Notes: generated from the letters alone by a model not told the origin. DNA of 64,000 nucleotides from Piezodorus guildinii (GCA_023052935.1 CM041298.1:53389813-53453812); one strand, 5' to 3'; numbered from the stretch's first letter, positions 31,118 to 41,104 are shown. Made by a program: numbers and translations.

Positions 31118-32208
31118 GAATTATTTGGATCTAATTTTTCTAATTTCTCTCTTAATTCTCTGATTTCTTGGTCTTTCGGGTCTTCTTGCTGAATTTGGAA
31201 ATTAGGCTGTTTCGGTTTATTCCCGAATGCGCTAACTGTTCTCATGGATACAGTTGGATTTTCATCTTTCTTATTATTATTATAATTTTGATTCCGGTAT
31301 CGACCTGAACCGTTGAAATACCTTTGTTGTTCTTGACGGGGCCATTGTTGGTAATAATTATTATTATTATTATTCTGCCGGTAGTCTTGTGGAGGTTCTT
31401 GTTGTCGATATTGATGCTCTTGTCTTTGATTATGTGGGTTATACGGGTTATTGGGATTTTGCCAATTATTAAATCGTTTGTGATGTTTTTTATCGAACTT
31501 TTTCTTATGGTCGAAGCCTCTTTTGTAATCATGTTCTCCGGGTCTTCTCATATTTCCCGAATTTATGAGGTCATCGAAGAGTAGATGGTTCTCATTCTGA
31601 ATTAAATTTCTCAAATCATCTAATGTTCTTAACTTTTCTGCTTTAGTCATAAGATATGTTCTTATGTGAAGGGGCATGTTAGTGTAAAAAAAATAAAGAA
31701 TACTTTTCTCTAATGCGCTAATAATTGTTTCTCTATTTGGTGTGTTTTCTATCCGATGTTTAGAAATTATTAAAGTGCGGATCTTATCAATTCTTTGAAG
31801 GAAATCAAGAGGGTGTTCCTTATGATGTATTTTGTTATTAAATAATTCATGCGATAATTGTTCAATTGAGCGGCTGTCTCTGAAGGTTCTTTCGAGATAA
31901 TTTAGTAATTCTTCAACACGACTAAATTCGCACGTTGTATTTATATAATCAGCTTCATCCGTAAGTTTTGCTAAAAGTTTACTTAATAATCTTTGTTCGT
32001 TTAGTTCCTTAAACGAGTTGTCCGGTTTACACACGATTTGGTAAACTTGTCTACAAACTGTCACGAATTTTAACAGATTGTGTGGATTTCCATTAAAATT
32101 AGGGATATGATCGTAGTCTGCCGATTTAATTTGAAAGCTTGCCATATTTGTAGTTAATATTAAATTATTTACTCGCAGGATTAAAGAATTTAAATAATCA
32201 TCAGACAT
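31078..32208 (-). CDS. gag: gag
   Basis: An ATG-led frame of 376 codons. The N-terminal two thirds ('NFNGNPHNLLKFVTVCRQVY', 'FRDSRSIEQLSHELFNNKI', 'HPLDFLQRIDKIRTLI') has the helical capsid-like character of Ty3/Gypsy Gag. The C-terminal third is Asn/Gln/Arg-rich (NNWQNPNNPYNPHN type) with no CCHC knuckle, as in errantiviruses, where basic residues bind RNA. It forms the virus-like particle. Its last codons overlap pol, which is in the -1 phase. Confidence 0.85.
   Translation of the reverse strand: MSDDYLNSLILRVNNLILTTNMASFQIKSADYDHIPNFNGNPHNLLKFVTVCRQVYQIVCKPDNSFKELNEQRLLSKLLAKLTDEADYINTTCEFSRVEELLNYLERTFRDSRSIEQLSHELFNNKIHHKEHPLDFLQRIDKIRTLIISKHRIENTPNRETIISALEKSILYFFYTNMPLHIRTYLMTKAEKLRTLDDLRNLIQNENHLLFDDLINSGNMRRPGEHDYKRGFDHKKKFDKKHHKRFNNWQNPNNPYNPHNQRQEHQYRQQEPPQDYRQNNNNNNYYQQWPRQEQQRYFNGSGRYRNQNYNNNKKDENPTVSMRTVSAFGNKPKQPNFQIQQEDPKDQEIRELREKLEKLDPNNSFLEKGPPDNQNT
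31111..31117 (-). promoter_or_regulatory. Candidate -1 ribosomal frameshift heptamer T TTT TTA
   Basis: In gag phase the bases read …TCT TTT TTA, a canonical X XXY YYZ slippery site, ten codons before the gag stop. Shifting -1 here enters the pol frame, which is open from this point through the protease. I could not test for a downstream stem or pseudoknot. Confidence 0.7.
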
Positions 32209-32551
32209 AAAATTACAATAGTAAAGGAAATTAACTTACAAAAATTGAGTACGCTGTCAAAATAATCTTCGACGGGGTGTGAAGATCTGTCCTTGAGCTG
32301 GATACCTGACGACAGTGAAGTCCGGCCAAGGTTGAGTGCAGATAAGAGACTTTGCCTGCGTTGCGAGATGCTCGGGGTGAGTGAACTCGTCCAGAATCTG
32401 AAGATCTCGAAGTTGGTAGTCCTCGGTAGGTAAGCCAAAATCTTGAGTCTTCACAGGTGAGGAATCCTAGGCGGTAGTCCTAATTCTGGATTTGCGGAAA
32501 AAGTTCGGATCTGCGGAAACTCGGTTCTCAAAACTGCGATAAAAATATGCA
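32209..32551 (-). other. 5' untranslated leader of the LTR element
   Basis: Lies between the primer binding site and the gag ATG. Short frames here have no recognisable content. A packaging signal and splice donor would be expected but are not identifiable by eye. Confidence 0.5.
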
Positions 32552-32569
32552 GTCCCTATTTGGGCGCCA
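32552..32569 (-). promoter_or_regulatory. Primer binding site, tRNA-Lys type
   Basis: The minus strand reads TGGCGCCC then AAATAGGGAC. This differs at two positions, both tolerable as G-U pairs, from the complement of the tRNA-Lys(UUU) 3' end. Its first T is also the last base of the LTR. Confidence 0.75.
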
Positions 32570-32859
32570 ATTTTGGTGTTCGTACTCGTTATTGAAAAAA
32601 AAAATATTTTATTTATTCAAAAGTTACAAAATATCGATAATAACACTTTAAAAGACAATAATGACAATCTTGATAATAACAATATGGCTATACTAGATCT
32701 GACATAGATTACGTACCGTAATTACTGCGAGGACTTGAAGAGAGTGTCTGTTCCCTGGGAGAAGGGACAGGGTATATAAAGGTTAATAGGACTGCTGAAT
32801 AAGATTCAAGGAATATGGTGTGATCTGCAGGTGCACTATGGCCTCATGGTGGCGTGACT
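32569..32859 (-). repeat. 5' LTR
   Basis: Same 291 bp as 25375-25665. A TATA-like box (32773-32780, plus strand TATATAAA, so TTTATATA in element sense) precedes a plausible start region near 'AACAGACACTCTCTTCAAG'. Confidence 0.9.
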
Positions 32860-32900
32860 TAATATATCAATAAATATGTTTTAAAAAATAATAAAAAAGG
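32860..32900 (+). repeat. Displaced 3' tail of the family A Jockey-like copy
   Basis: 'TATCAATAAATATGTTTTAA' followed by an A-rich tail matches the end of the family A element at 37210-37240 (inverse). It completes the copy at 24670-25374, showing that the LTR element landed inside it. Confidence 0.7.
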
Positions 32901-32904
32901 ATTA

Positions 32905-32975
32905 GATCAGTATGCTGTGTATTCATAGCAACTCAGCAAAGTTGAGCAGCCGATTCAATTAGGATTTCTCTCCTT
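32905..32975 (+). repeat. RLE-LINE 3' UTR fragment
   Basis: 'GCTGTGTATTCATAGCAACTC' and 'AAGTTGAGCAGC' match 12020-12060 and, inverted, 39905-39955. The region 32976-33425 shows nothing recognisable. Confidence 0.5.
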
Positions 32976-33429
32976 TAATAAACTATCGTTGGTGTAATGT
33001 AACAGCTATAAAGATAAAGATTAATATTTTTCTGAGATGAAAATAATTTAGAGAAAAGATGAACAGTAAAATATCTCAATAATTTATTTTTGATGAGGTC
33101 AAAATTATTTTGTAATAAATCAAATCGTAGAAATGAAAGTAGTGTTGCAAAATCTCGTATAGTTAGAATAGAATAGAAAATAATTGATGACCACACATAA
33201 ACAATAAGATATAAGTATAATTAAGATATACAATGTGAATGGCCAAAATATAAAAGAATGATAATTAATTCTTGTTTAGAGTGATAAAAGAAGAAAAAGA
33301 AAACAAAAACAGTATACAATAAAATAGAAGAGTAAAATAAATAAATAATTTAAGATAGATGAATGCATTGAACAAAGCTGAAACTAAAAATTGGTTGATA
33401 AACTAATTTAAATATGAACAATAAATAAT

Positions 33430-33800
33430 AGATATTCTTTTATTCAAAGTCTGATATTTGATTTGAAATGTCAGCATTGTTGAGCGTCTGTTTGGGAAGA
33501 CAGAAGGTATTGTAACAGTTGGGTCTTAAATAGTGATAGGGAAGAAGCATGGAGGATATGAGAAGGTAGGGTATTCCAGAGAGTACTGGACCATACAACA
33601 AATGAATGATCAAAAGTTTTTGTCCTATAGGTAAGAGTGTAAAGGTCAGAATGCCACGATCTTGTTTCAAGAGAGTGGACTGACGATTTAAATCGCAGAA
33701 GACTGTGGATATATAGAGGGTGATGGGAGTTAATTTATTAATAATCCTACGAAATACTGTCTAAGATTGGAGGGAAGGTGCCACTTTAACTCGACGTTTA
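33430..33800 (-). pseudogene. CR1/L2-like RT C-terminal relic
   Basis: One minus-strand frame reads 'SFVVWSSTLWNTLPSHILHA', then 'SLFKTQLLQYLLSSQTDAQ', matching the 'SF…WN.LP' C-terminus seen at 3390 and 47520. Other frames take over upstream. Only the last quarter of the RT region remains. Confidence 0.6.
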
Positions 33801-34047
33801 ATAATAATTTATAATATTAGATCATTAAGTGTTACTTGGAAGCTATGAGATTTTAACAGAAATTTGACATGAACTTTTAATTGTTATATCAATATGTGGA
33901 ATATAGAAAATTACTCTCTTCAAATATTTACAAGCGTCGAATAGTATTAAAAGTTGTGTGATAAGCGAACGGATTTTCGACAATCACCCTAATATTCAAT
34001 ATATTATGCATATAGTAATATTTATTAGAATAAAATAATAATAGCAA
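33801..34047. other. No recognised feature
   Basis: AT-rich, no coding or repeat signal. Confidence 0.4.
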
Positions 34048-34210
34048 CTGTACCTCTACAACACATGAAGGGTCTTGCATTCAGTACATATAAACCAGAA
34101 GTGGTGATTGGGCCGAGATCACTCTAAGACGCCAGATATTTTCCTAATTTCGAGGTACCCACTTTGTAGAGGTTCGGTATACTTCAAGGGTTTACCCCAG
34201 TCTGCGGGTC
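34048..34210 (-). mobile_element. SINE1 copy, minus strand, 5'-truncated
   Basis: Shares 'CTCTACAACACATGAAGGGT', 'CAGTACATATA' and 'GAGGTACCCACTTTGTAGAG' with other SINE1 copies. The tRNA-like head is missing. Confidence 0.7.
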
Positions 34211-34238
34211 ATAATGACAAAATGGATATAAAATGGTA

Positions 34239-35137
34239 TTGGGTTGATGCAAAATTAATGCAGGTTTTTAGTAGGTATTGTAAATACGCCATATCTTTAC
34301 TTTAACCATATATATTTAATCAAAATAATTTCCATCTGAATCAATGCACTTTTGCCAACGTTCAACAAGCTTTCTTATTCCACCAGAAAAAAAATCCGAA
34401 TCCCTGGACTCAATGAAATCACGAAAAGAATTTTCAATGTCGTCCTGGTTTTGAAAATTTTTCTCCCTCAAAAAGTTGTCCAGATGCCTGAAAAAGTGGA
34501 AGTCTGTAGGAGAGAGGTCAGGTGAATAAGGCGGATGTTGGAGAACTTCGTAGCCCAACTCGTGCAGTCGTCGAAGCGTTGGTTGTGCAACGTGTGGTCT
34601 GGCGTTATCGTGGAGCAGGATCGGCCCCTTCCGATTCATCAATGCTGGGCAAAGACGTTGCAATTTTTGAGTTCCGAGTTCCGCCGCCATTTCTCGTGTG
34701 GTTTTGGTTGGGTCTTCTTCCACTTTTGACCTCAGCTGGTCGTTGTCCAGAGCAAGATGACGGCCCCGACCTTCCTTGTCTTCGAGGTCGAAATCTCCTC
34801 TGCGAAACTTCTGGAACCAACGCTGCACCGTGCACTCATTAATAGCCCCCTGACCCCACACTTCATTAATATTACGAGCCGTTTGCGCAGCGCTGCGCCC
34901 TAATTTAAATTCGTAAAAATAAATTTGACGAAAATCGCACTTTGACATTTTCGATTCAAGACCTTTGAACACACTGAACAAAACGATTTTACTAAACAAA
35001 TTCATGGTGAAAGAGAGGGTATTAGATAAGGTTTGTTTTGGTATAATAATGATCAATGTTAGGATTAGCTTTGTTTACACAATTGGAATTAAGATATTGC
35101 AATAGAGGAAACCTGCATTAATTTTGCATCAACCCAA
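34239..35137 (-). mobile_element. mariner element with perfect TIRs and internal deletion, 899 bp
   Basis: Perfect 29-bp inverted repeats (34239-34267 and 35109-35137, starting TTGGGTTGATGC) are flanked by TA on both sides (34237-34238 and 35138-35139), the mariner target duplication. Full-length mariners are about 1.3 kb. About 400 bp is missing from the transposase gene. Confidence 0.9.
34316..34948 (-). pseudogene. mariner transposase with in-frame internal deletion
   Basis: I place the start at the ATG at 34948, because the frame before it lies in the 5' UTR of the element. The N-terminal paired-type DNA-binding region is intact ('DFRQIYFYEFKLGRSAAQTA', 'CTVQRWFQKFRRGDFDLED', 'GRGRHLALDN'). 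It jumps after 'REMAAELGT' straight to 'QKLQRLCPALMNRKGPILL', skipping about 135 residues that include the first catalytic Asp. The second ('LLHDNARPH') and third ('SPTDFHFF') acidic positions of D,D34D remain. About 210 residues are left against the usual 345 or so. It should bind its TIRs but not catalyse. Confidence 0.85.
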
Positions 35138-35189
35138 TATATACGCTTCTAAAATATAAAATTTTAGTTTTACACAACTTATCGTTTTT

Positions 35190-35400
35190 AGAGTTACAAC
35201 CACACACACACACATACCTAATCGCAAACCTATCAGTGGGATTAGACCATTTGGACTCAGAGGACCATAAACCATGTATTTTCGGTTTTGAATTTGAAAA
35301 TTTTCACTTTCAATACTTTTTCTTAATAAATATTCAATACAAAGGTAAGTGAGAGTAGAATATATCGGCGATAAAAATATATCTCATTCAAACTAATACT
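35190..35400 (-). repeat. R1 terminal fragment
   Basis: 'ACCACACACACACACATACC' and 'CAAAGGTAAGTGAGAGTAGA' resemble R1 ends (compare 23540 and 24270) in inverse order. The region 35401-35930 shows nothing recognisable. Confidence 0.4.
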
Positions 35401-35929
35401 CCTAACATATTGCAAAAATTTGATAAATTTTTAAGATTTTTATTACTACAAAATATTGATGGGGAATGTAATTTATGTTGCAATTACATTGTTAATATCG
35501 TAACTCATTCATTTCAATCGGAAGCAATACCTAAGGGGTTGGAAACTCGACATTATCAATGACCGGAAACAATTCGAAACCATTAGGTTATAGGTGATAT
35601 TAATCCAAAGGGTGGACGCTATTACCAAGACAGAACCACCGCTCCAACTTGCGAACTATATCATCCCGATTCTTCGAACTAAACGGGCGACTAAATTATA
35701 TTGTTTCAACCTCTGTCTGCTCCCTTAGTAAAACATTATCATAGTGAAATCTTTCTAAAATTGGTGAAATTTTACAATAGACAACATTTTTTTTTACAAA
35801 TACGTTACAAATAACCATAAAGTATCTGCCTAAAATGCATTAAATATTCTCAATTGTTTACAATGGTAAAGAATAGAGAGAAAATATTTATACATATACA
35901 TTATTATTTCTCTCTATCCTCAAACAGTT

Positions 35930-36235
35930 CCTCCGTTTCCAGTGTCTTCTCTCATCTTCCCCCACTTTGACTATGGATGCCTAGTATATGGAAAATTCTG
36001 TGGCAAAAATGAGATGAGGCTAAAAAGATTAATGAATAGGTTTATAAGATTTGTGTACGCTCACTCCAGACAGTCACACGTCTCTCGCTGTTATTCTGGT
36101 CAAAGGTGGCACTATCCTGAATCCCGAAGAAAATACCTAACCACTTTCAACACCAATTATTTATGTATCTCCTTAAAAATCAATCTACCGCAAATATATG
36201 ACAAATCTAGACTTTGTTAGTAAATAACTGAACTT
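35930..36235 (+). pseudogene. CR1/L2-like RT C-terminal relic
   Basis: The frame reads 'LIFPHFDYGCLVYG', 'RLKRLMNRFIRFVYA', then 'SHVSRCYSGQRWHYPESRRK', the post-palm signature of CR1/L2-like elements ('PHFDY…L.RL.N…IRF…H.S…W….RR'). It is open for 92 codons, then lost. Related sequence is on the minus strand at 47456-47797. Confidence 0.65.
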
Positions 36236-36289
36236 ATTCAATGTTATCTGTTTTTATTTTTATCTTTCATTTATACTAACTTTTATGAT

Positions 36290-36395
36290 TACTTTACAAA
36301 ATAATTATGAAAACCGTTTCAAAATCCGTCCAGTGGTTTAGAAGGGGTTAGCGGAAACCAAAATCCCGTTATCATTTTATATATAGAGAGATATA
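36290..36395 (+). repeat. Dispersed repeat fragment (family F 3' block)
   Basis: 'AAAATCCGTCCAGTGGTTTA' followed by 'GAAGGGGTTAGCGGAAACC' matches 4030-4090. Confidence 0.5.
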
Positions 36396-36483
36396 GAAGA
36401 GATATTCAGTTCACTGTAGTATCAACTGTGACGTTCCTTTCGGTAATAAACAGCTTAACCAAGCATAACTGAAGGGTGAAATT

Positions 36484-36603
36484 ATCCTCCAGATTAAAGC
36501 AGGATGGCCAAAGAGAACGTATGATCCAATGTATGGAAGCCCTGAGTAGCCTGGGTGTTTCAACTGAGCCTGACATTAAAGAAGCCTTTGATTGTGCAAT
36601 AGG
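36484..36603 (+). other. Short coherent open frame, unrecognised
   Basis: About 40 codons read 'LKQDGQRERMIQCMEALSSL', then 'GVSTEPDIKEAFDCAIGLPS', with amphipathic, protein-like composition and higher GC than its surroundings. There is no start codon context, and a T run follows at once. It may be an exon remnant or a transposon-protein scrap. I cannot name it. Confidence 0.25.
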
Positions 36604-36842
36604 ACTCCCTTCAACTTTTTTTTTTTTTTATCTCGTATAGACTCTCTGATATGTGACCTCTCGGAAACAGAAGACCGGCTACTCTTTGAACACAGGAGAG
36701 GAAAAGGTAGCACTCTAGCTTATGTTCATTAATCGATAAAACACTCCTGTTTTCTAGAGATTTTCAAGAATCTTTTTGATGATTAATGTATTTTTCTTTT
36801 TACTTTCACATACTTACATATATAAAGATGTAGATTAGCACG

Positions 36843-37146
36843 TTCACGCCGGCACCGAATTTCAATGTCTGCTTTATAAAGTGGCCTTTGATTTTATCCC
36901 ACGTTTCATTTTGTACGAATTGCACGTTGTCTAGCAGTCTAATTAGTGCTTATTTTGAATTTTGTGTGATTCGTACGGTTTTTTTATCTTAAGGTCAGAA
37001 TCCTGGCAGTAAGTATAACTCGAAAGACAGTTAAAATGTTTTACTTTTTTATTATTTTTCCTTGAAAATAATAGATAAGATGGATATTGAAATACCTGTG
37101 GCACGCGCCGTCCGATAAGACAGACTAGGTGGTGCGCGCCGGAGTG
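36843..37146. mobile_element. MITE candidate with GC-rich inverted ends
   Basis: 'CGTTCACGCCGGCACC' at the left pairs with 'GGTGCGCGCCGGAGTGAACG' at the right. The body is about 300 bp with no coding frame. The terminal GGTGCGCGCC motif is also seen at one end of R1 (24285), suggesting a related non-autonomous family. Confidence 0.5.
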
Positions 37147-37209
37147 AACGTTTTAAGAAAAAGTATTGAAAATTTCCCAATTCTGGTCCAATTAGTCCAT
37201 CAACTAATT

Positions 37210-38054
37210 GTTTTTTTGTTTTTTTTAAACATATTTATTGATATTTACAACTGTATTAAATAAAAATACATCTAGTAAATGTGATGGTAATATACAAAAC
37301 TGTCATGAAAAACATGTAGAGACACTACCCAGTGGCAGCACTCTAAAAATATTTTAAACTAGAAGGTCCCAGGGCCATTTCCTTTTTAGGCGTCTCGGAG
37401 GATTATCCGGAATTGAAGAGGAAGAAAGGATTGAAACTAGTGGGTTAGAGTGAGAATGGAGTTTGTCATGAAAGGATTGATACCTGGTCCGGGCCAAATC
37501 AGTAACATAGGGAACATTAAGGTCTTTATGGATAAGTTTATTCGTGACAAAGTAAGGAGCGTTGAGGATTTTACGAAGGATTTTGGATTGTAAGGATTGG
37601 ATGCGGGAAGAATTTGATGGTTTAGTAGAGCCCCAAAGCTCTACTCCGTAAGTCCAGATTGGTCTTATAATAGTCATGTAGATGAGCCTTTTGTAGTTAA
37701 GAGGAAGGTTTGATCGTTTGTCTAGTAAGTGTTGAAGTAGCCTAAAGCGGCGAGCAGTTTCTTGTCGTTTTAGTCGTGTATGTGGATTCCAAGTTAGGCG
37801 TTTGTCAAGAAGAAGTCCTAGGTATCGGATCTGTTCAACAGGAACTAGTTGAGTGTTATTAAAGGATACTTTAGGGCAGGAAGTCAAAGGTTTACGGCGA
37901 AGGGTAAAGGTTATTTGATGGGACTTGTTGGAATTTATTTTTATTCTCCAGTTCTGACACCATACTTCTAGGTCTTTGACGTGGGCTTGAAGGGTATTCG
38001 AAGCAACAAATGGATCTTTATGAACTGATAACACGCAGGTGTCATCAGCATAGG
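37210..38054 (-). pseudogene. Jockey-like element (family A), 5'-truncated at the RT active site
   Basis: A perfect 11-bp target duplication (ATCAACTAATT, 37199-37209 and 38055-38065) defines the insertion. The frame begins at the RT catalytic motif (YADD at about 38054-38040) and runs open to a stop at 37354: 'QNWRIKINSNKSHQITFTL', 'EQIRYLGLLLDKRLTWNPH', 'RPIWTYGVELWGS', 'SRIQSLQSKILRKILNAPYF'. A 3' UTR and A-rich tail follow to 37210. This RT C-terminus is undisrupted, so the copy is younger than the other family A copies. Confidence 0.85.
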
Positions 38055-38085
38055 ATCAACTAATTTAGACAGCGTTCATGTACAT

Positions 38086-38625
38086 TCTTACTTTCACTTA
38101 CCCATATATGAAATATATATTAAGAGAAAGTATTGCAGTTTTAGTGCCCCTTAATCCAGATAGCCCATTTTTGTGTGTAACAACTTTGTATAAAAGATAT
38201 ATTTTTTTTTTTAATTTACAATATTTTATAAAAAAAAACATAAAAAATATTTTCACACTCTATATAAAATATTTCCTTTATTGGGATATCGAATTCGTTT
38301 AACTTGTATATTTAGCCCTTCTTTAACTTTCATTCACTTATAAAAATAATAATTTATTGATTTGTCTTTAGGAGCTGGCTGGTACTCCACAAATGAGAAA
38401 TTTATCTCCAGCATATTTTACATTAATAATTACCAAGTGAATAATGCAAAAAAGATCAAAATACAAATACAAGAATAAGCATAACATTACAAATTATATA
38501 GACCTTGTCAGATGACTTGGTTATCTGGATTTAGGGGGCACTAAAACGTGTATTCGAAATTTTTTACAATCACAAATCTTTCCCTTACTATATATTTCAT
38601 ATATTAATAAGTAAAAGTAAAACTG
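38086..38625. mobile_element. Inverted-repeat element with R1-like ends
   Basis: The left block 38090-38170 ('CTTTCACTTACCCATATATG', 'TTTTAGTGCCCCTTAATCCA') is mirrored by 38515-38625 ('TGGATTTAGGGGGCACTAAAA', 'TATATTTCATATATTAATAAG'). The arms are about 100 bp around about 330 bp of AT-rich sequence. It is non-coding and probably a foldback derivative of R1. Confidence 0.5.
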
Positions 38626-38629
38626 TGTG

Positions 38630-39500
38630 TGGACGGTAAGTCTAAATTCGGTGATGCACTCACTGGAGCAGATATATGCATTTTTTTTTTTCCTTTCTAT
38701 GAAATACTAAGCAAAAACTACATATATCTTCTTTTAGAACTTAATCTGTTGATTGGACCATTCTGTTAAAAACACTTTCAAAAACTTATTCTAATTATCC
38801 ACAAAATAAACAGTGACACAAAGATCTTGAAAAGATGGATTGATCTCACAAATAGTTTACAGGATTCTTTTGTTGAATCCCTTTGATTAATGACAACTGA
38901 GAAATAAGATTGATGCAGTACCCGTTTCAATACTTCCAATCAATTAATCAAATTCTGCCAACGGCCATTCTCAATTTGATGAATATCTCAAGATTTATTC
39001 GTATTTCAATATCCTCACCTACCTCGCCATGATCATAATGTGAATTAAAAGTATGGAGAAGTATGAAGTATAGATAACATATTCGGAAGAAAACAACTTA
39101 ATAGCAACTTGGTGACTTAGAACTTATCTAAGGGACTACATAATCCATTATAATAATAAAATAATATCCAATATTAAACAAATATCTCATGTATATCTCA
39201 TCATCGTCCTAAGTTTTCATTCAAAGATATATTTTTGGCCGTTTACATAAGAATTTTATTTTCGTATTTTACAGCGCTTCGCCCTCAAGGGCCATTTTCA
39301 AGTATCTGTAAGCAAATATATTTTTAGGACAACACTGTACATTTTACAACCAATTTTAATTTTTAAATTACTTATTTTATTAATAGTTTTTCTAAAAACT
39401 GCTTATTCATCATGCATATTTCAATATATATAATCTTCCACCGCTTCATCAGCAGTGTCGTCTGATGTAGCTCTTTAAGTCAAGAAAAAAAAACAAAAAA
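38630..39500. other. No gene; one hairpin motif at 39272-39301
   Basis: No coding frame. A minus-strand motif 'GAAAATGGCCCTTGAGGGC' followed by GAAGC resembles the hairpin core found in the FB1 elements. Confidence 0.35.
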
Positions 39501-39511
39501 AAAAAAAAAAC

Positions 39512-39826
39512 AGCCTATGCCACTACAACACATGAAAAGTCTATGGCTCAGTACTTAGCCTCTACTCAGTAGAGATTAGTACTGTTTCCAAGTCATCGGC
39601 CATGGAATGAGGTGATTAGGCCTTCATCCAGCCGTCAGATGTTTTCCTCAATTTTTGGATACCCACATTATAAAGGCTGGGTCTGCCCAGGAGGATCTTT
39701 ATACACTAGGGTTGCTCCCCGACTGAATTAACATAATAAATAACATTCTGCCATAGCCGGGGTTCGAACCCAGGACCCGGAGAACAGTTGACTAGTGCTC
39801 TATCCTACAGACCACGCTGCTCCATT
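39512..39826 (-). mobile_element. SINE1 copy, minus strand, near complete
   Basis: On the minus strand it has a tRNA-like head with B box 'GGGTTCGAACCCCGG' (read from near 39756), an A-box-like region near 39810, and the body 'GGGTATCCAAAAATTGAGG', 'GAAACAGTACTAATCTC', 'TGTTGTAGTGGCATAGGC'. Its 3' end passes into a T run on the element strand (A run at 39486-39510 on plus). Confidence 0.8.
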
Positions 39827-39904
39827 ACTACGTCAAACAAATTATACAAAAAAACAAAAAAAAAAAAAAAATTTTAATAAAAGTCATATTTTAAGATATA
39901 TTCA

Positions 39905-40345
39905 TTTTGATCTACTGCTCAACTTCGTTGAGTTGCTATGAGTACACAGCAAAAAAATTCAAAGAAAAAATACTGCCAAATAGAAATACATAGACATTTC
40001 GGAATTACTCATGGACATATATAAATTCAGCCTAGCCTCAATATATGTGGCGCTGTAGGATTCACTGTGAGTCCAGGATCAAAGTCACCTCTATGTTTTG
40101 TAACTGATTTCTTTCAAGTCCATAGTTCTCCAAAAATGATCCGTTATCAATTGGAATGGTCCCCCTGCTTCCGAACCTAAGTCCCGTGACTGTAAATTCT
40201 CTTTCGCCAAACTCCTCACGAAATTGTTCTTGCAGGTATGAAATACATTTCGTATAAATTTTTATTTCTTCTCTTGAATTTTGTTGTCTTGGTCCCTGTA
40301 ATTTGTTTTATATCTGATAGTGGAATCTACTATCAGAGCTTTCTT
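39905..40345 (-). pseudogene. RLE-type LINE, second C-terminal copy, decayed
   Basis: Minus-strand fragments 'ALIVDSTIRYKTNYRDQDN', 'YTKCISYLQEQFREEFGERE' and 'RFGSRGTIPIDN' line up with 'ALILDPTVRYE', 'YNKCMSFLKEKFRETFGERE' and 'WFGSRGTIPSRT' of the copy at 11279-11733. The 3' UTR block is at 39905-39960. Frameshifts separate the parts. The match shows that this domain belongs to a multi-copy LINE family here. Confidence 0.6.
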
Positions 40346-40487
40346 TAAAAAAAAAAAAAAAAAAGAGAGGAAAAAGAAAAACTATTAATTCTGAAATATT
40401 AAAGACTGACTTGGAGTTTGATGCTTATTAATACCAAATAAATTAAAGCATGCTTACGATCTCAGAAAGGAATTTGAATTATACTTT

Positions 40488-40553
40488 GATATGGTGTAGT
40501 GGTTAACTTAACATCTTTTTATTCTGACGATCGTCGGTTCAAACCCGGCAGAT
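40488..40553 (+). mobile_element. tRNA-like SINE head (SINE2-type), body absent
   Basis: 'TATGGTGTAGTGGTTAAC' (A-box-like) and 'GTCGGTTCAAACCCGGC' (B box within a T-arm stem) resemble the SINE2 head at 8280-8345. There is no acceptor stem, so it is not a tRNA gene. Confidence 0.5.
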
Positions 40554-41104
40554 AAACAAACAATACTATTTCCATTTTTTGTGCTGTATTTCTTCCAATC
40601 AAATGATAAATCTGGCATGTACTCTATCAAATGGATGAGTATACCACAGGAGGATATCCACGTCGACTTTAAGTATCAAGATATTTATTCGAAATGTCTG
40701 ACTTATCAATAATATCGATTACACACTTACCTAAAGAAAAGACAAAGAACTGTTTTTCACTCTTAGAACAGATAAGAATATATGTTTACGTATAAAAATT
40801 AATTAAATAAAACTAACATATATTATTAAGTTATAGATAACATATCACAACAAAATGTGCGATTCTCTACAACTGTATAACGAGAACAAATCTACCGTGT
40901 TGCAAAGTAAGTTCGTAGCGTTTTCAGTATTTCAATTTAATCCTTTTTGTGTTTATCAAATCATAGTTTAATAATTCATAGTGATAGTGATCAATAATTT
41001 TTATATATTCTAAAAAAAAGGATAATTTATGGTGGTTTTAGTTTAAACCGAGATTCCTTATTTTTAAGAAATAGTTAGTTTGCTTGCTCAAAATAGAAGA
41101 AAAA

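Larger units (their letters stand above)
25375..32859 (-). mobile_element. Errantivirus-like Ty3/Gypsy LTR retrotransposon, 7,485 bp
   Basis: Identical 291-bp LTRs (25375-25665 and 32569-32859) enclose gag, a protease-RT-RNase H frame, an integrase frame and an env-like frame, all on the minus strand. The LTR begins AGT and ends AATT, and the primer site overlaps the last LTR base, features known from insect errantiviruses. The identical LTRs imply recent insertion. Lesions are a frame change between RNase H and integrase, Asn at the expected integrase Glu, and a disrupted env start. It sits inside a Jockey-like 3' tail. No convincing target duplication was found. Confidence 0.9.

Noticed and set aside
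25375..32859. Endogenous vertebrate-type retrovirus
   Set aside because: Gag has no CCHC knuckle, the LTR ends are AGT…AATT rather than TG…CA, and Env is of the F type. All fit a Ty3/Gypsy errantivirus-like element.
34522..34842. Plus-strand frames across the mariner transposase
   Set aside because: These are shadows of the minus-strand transposase, which has clear motifs.
40488..40553. Possible tRNA gene
   Set aside because: The A/B boxes and T-arm are present, but there is no acceptor stem pairing and no proper anticodon arm. It matches a SINE2-type head.
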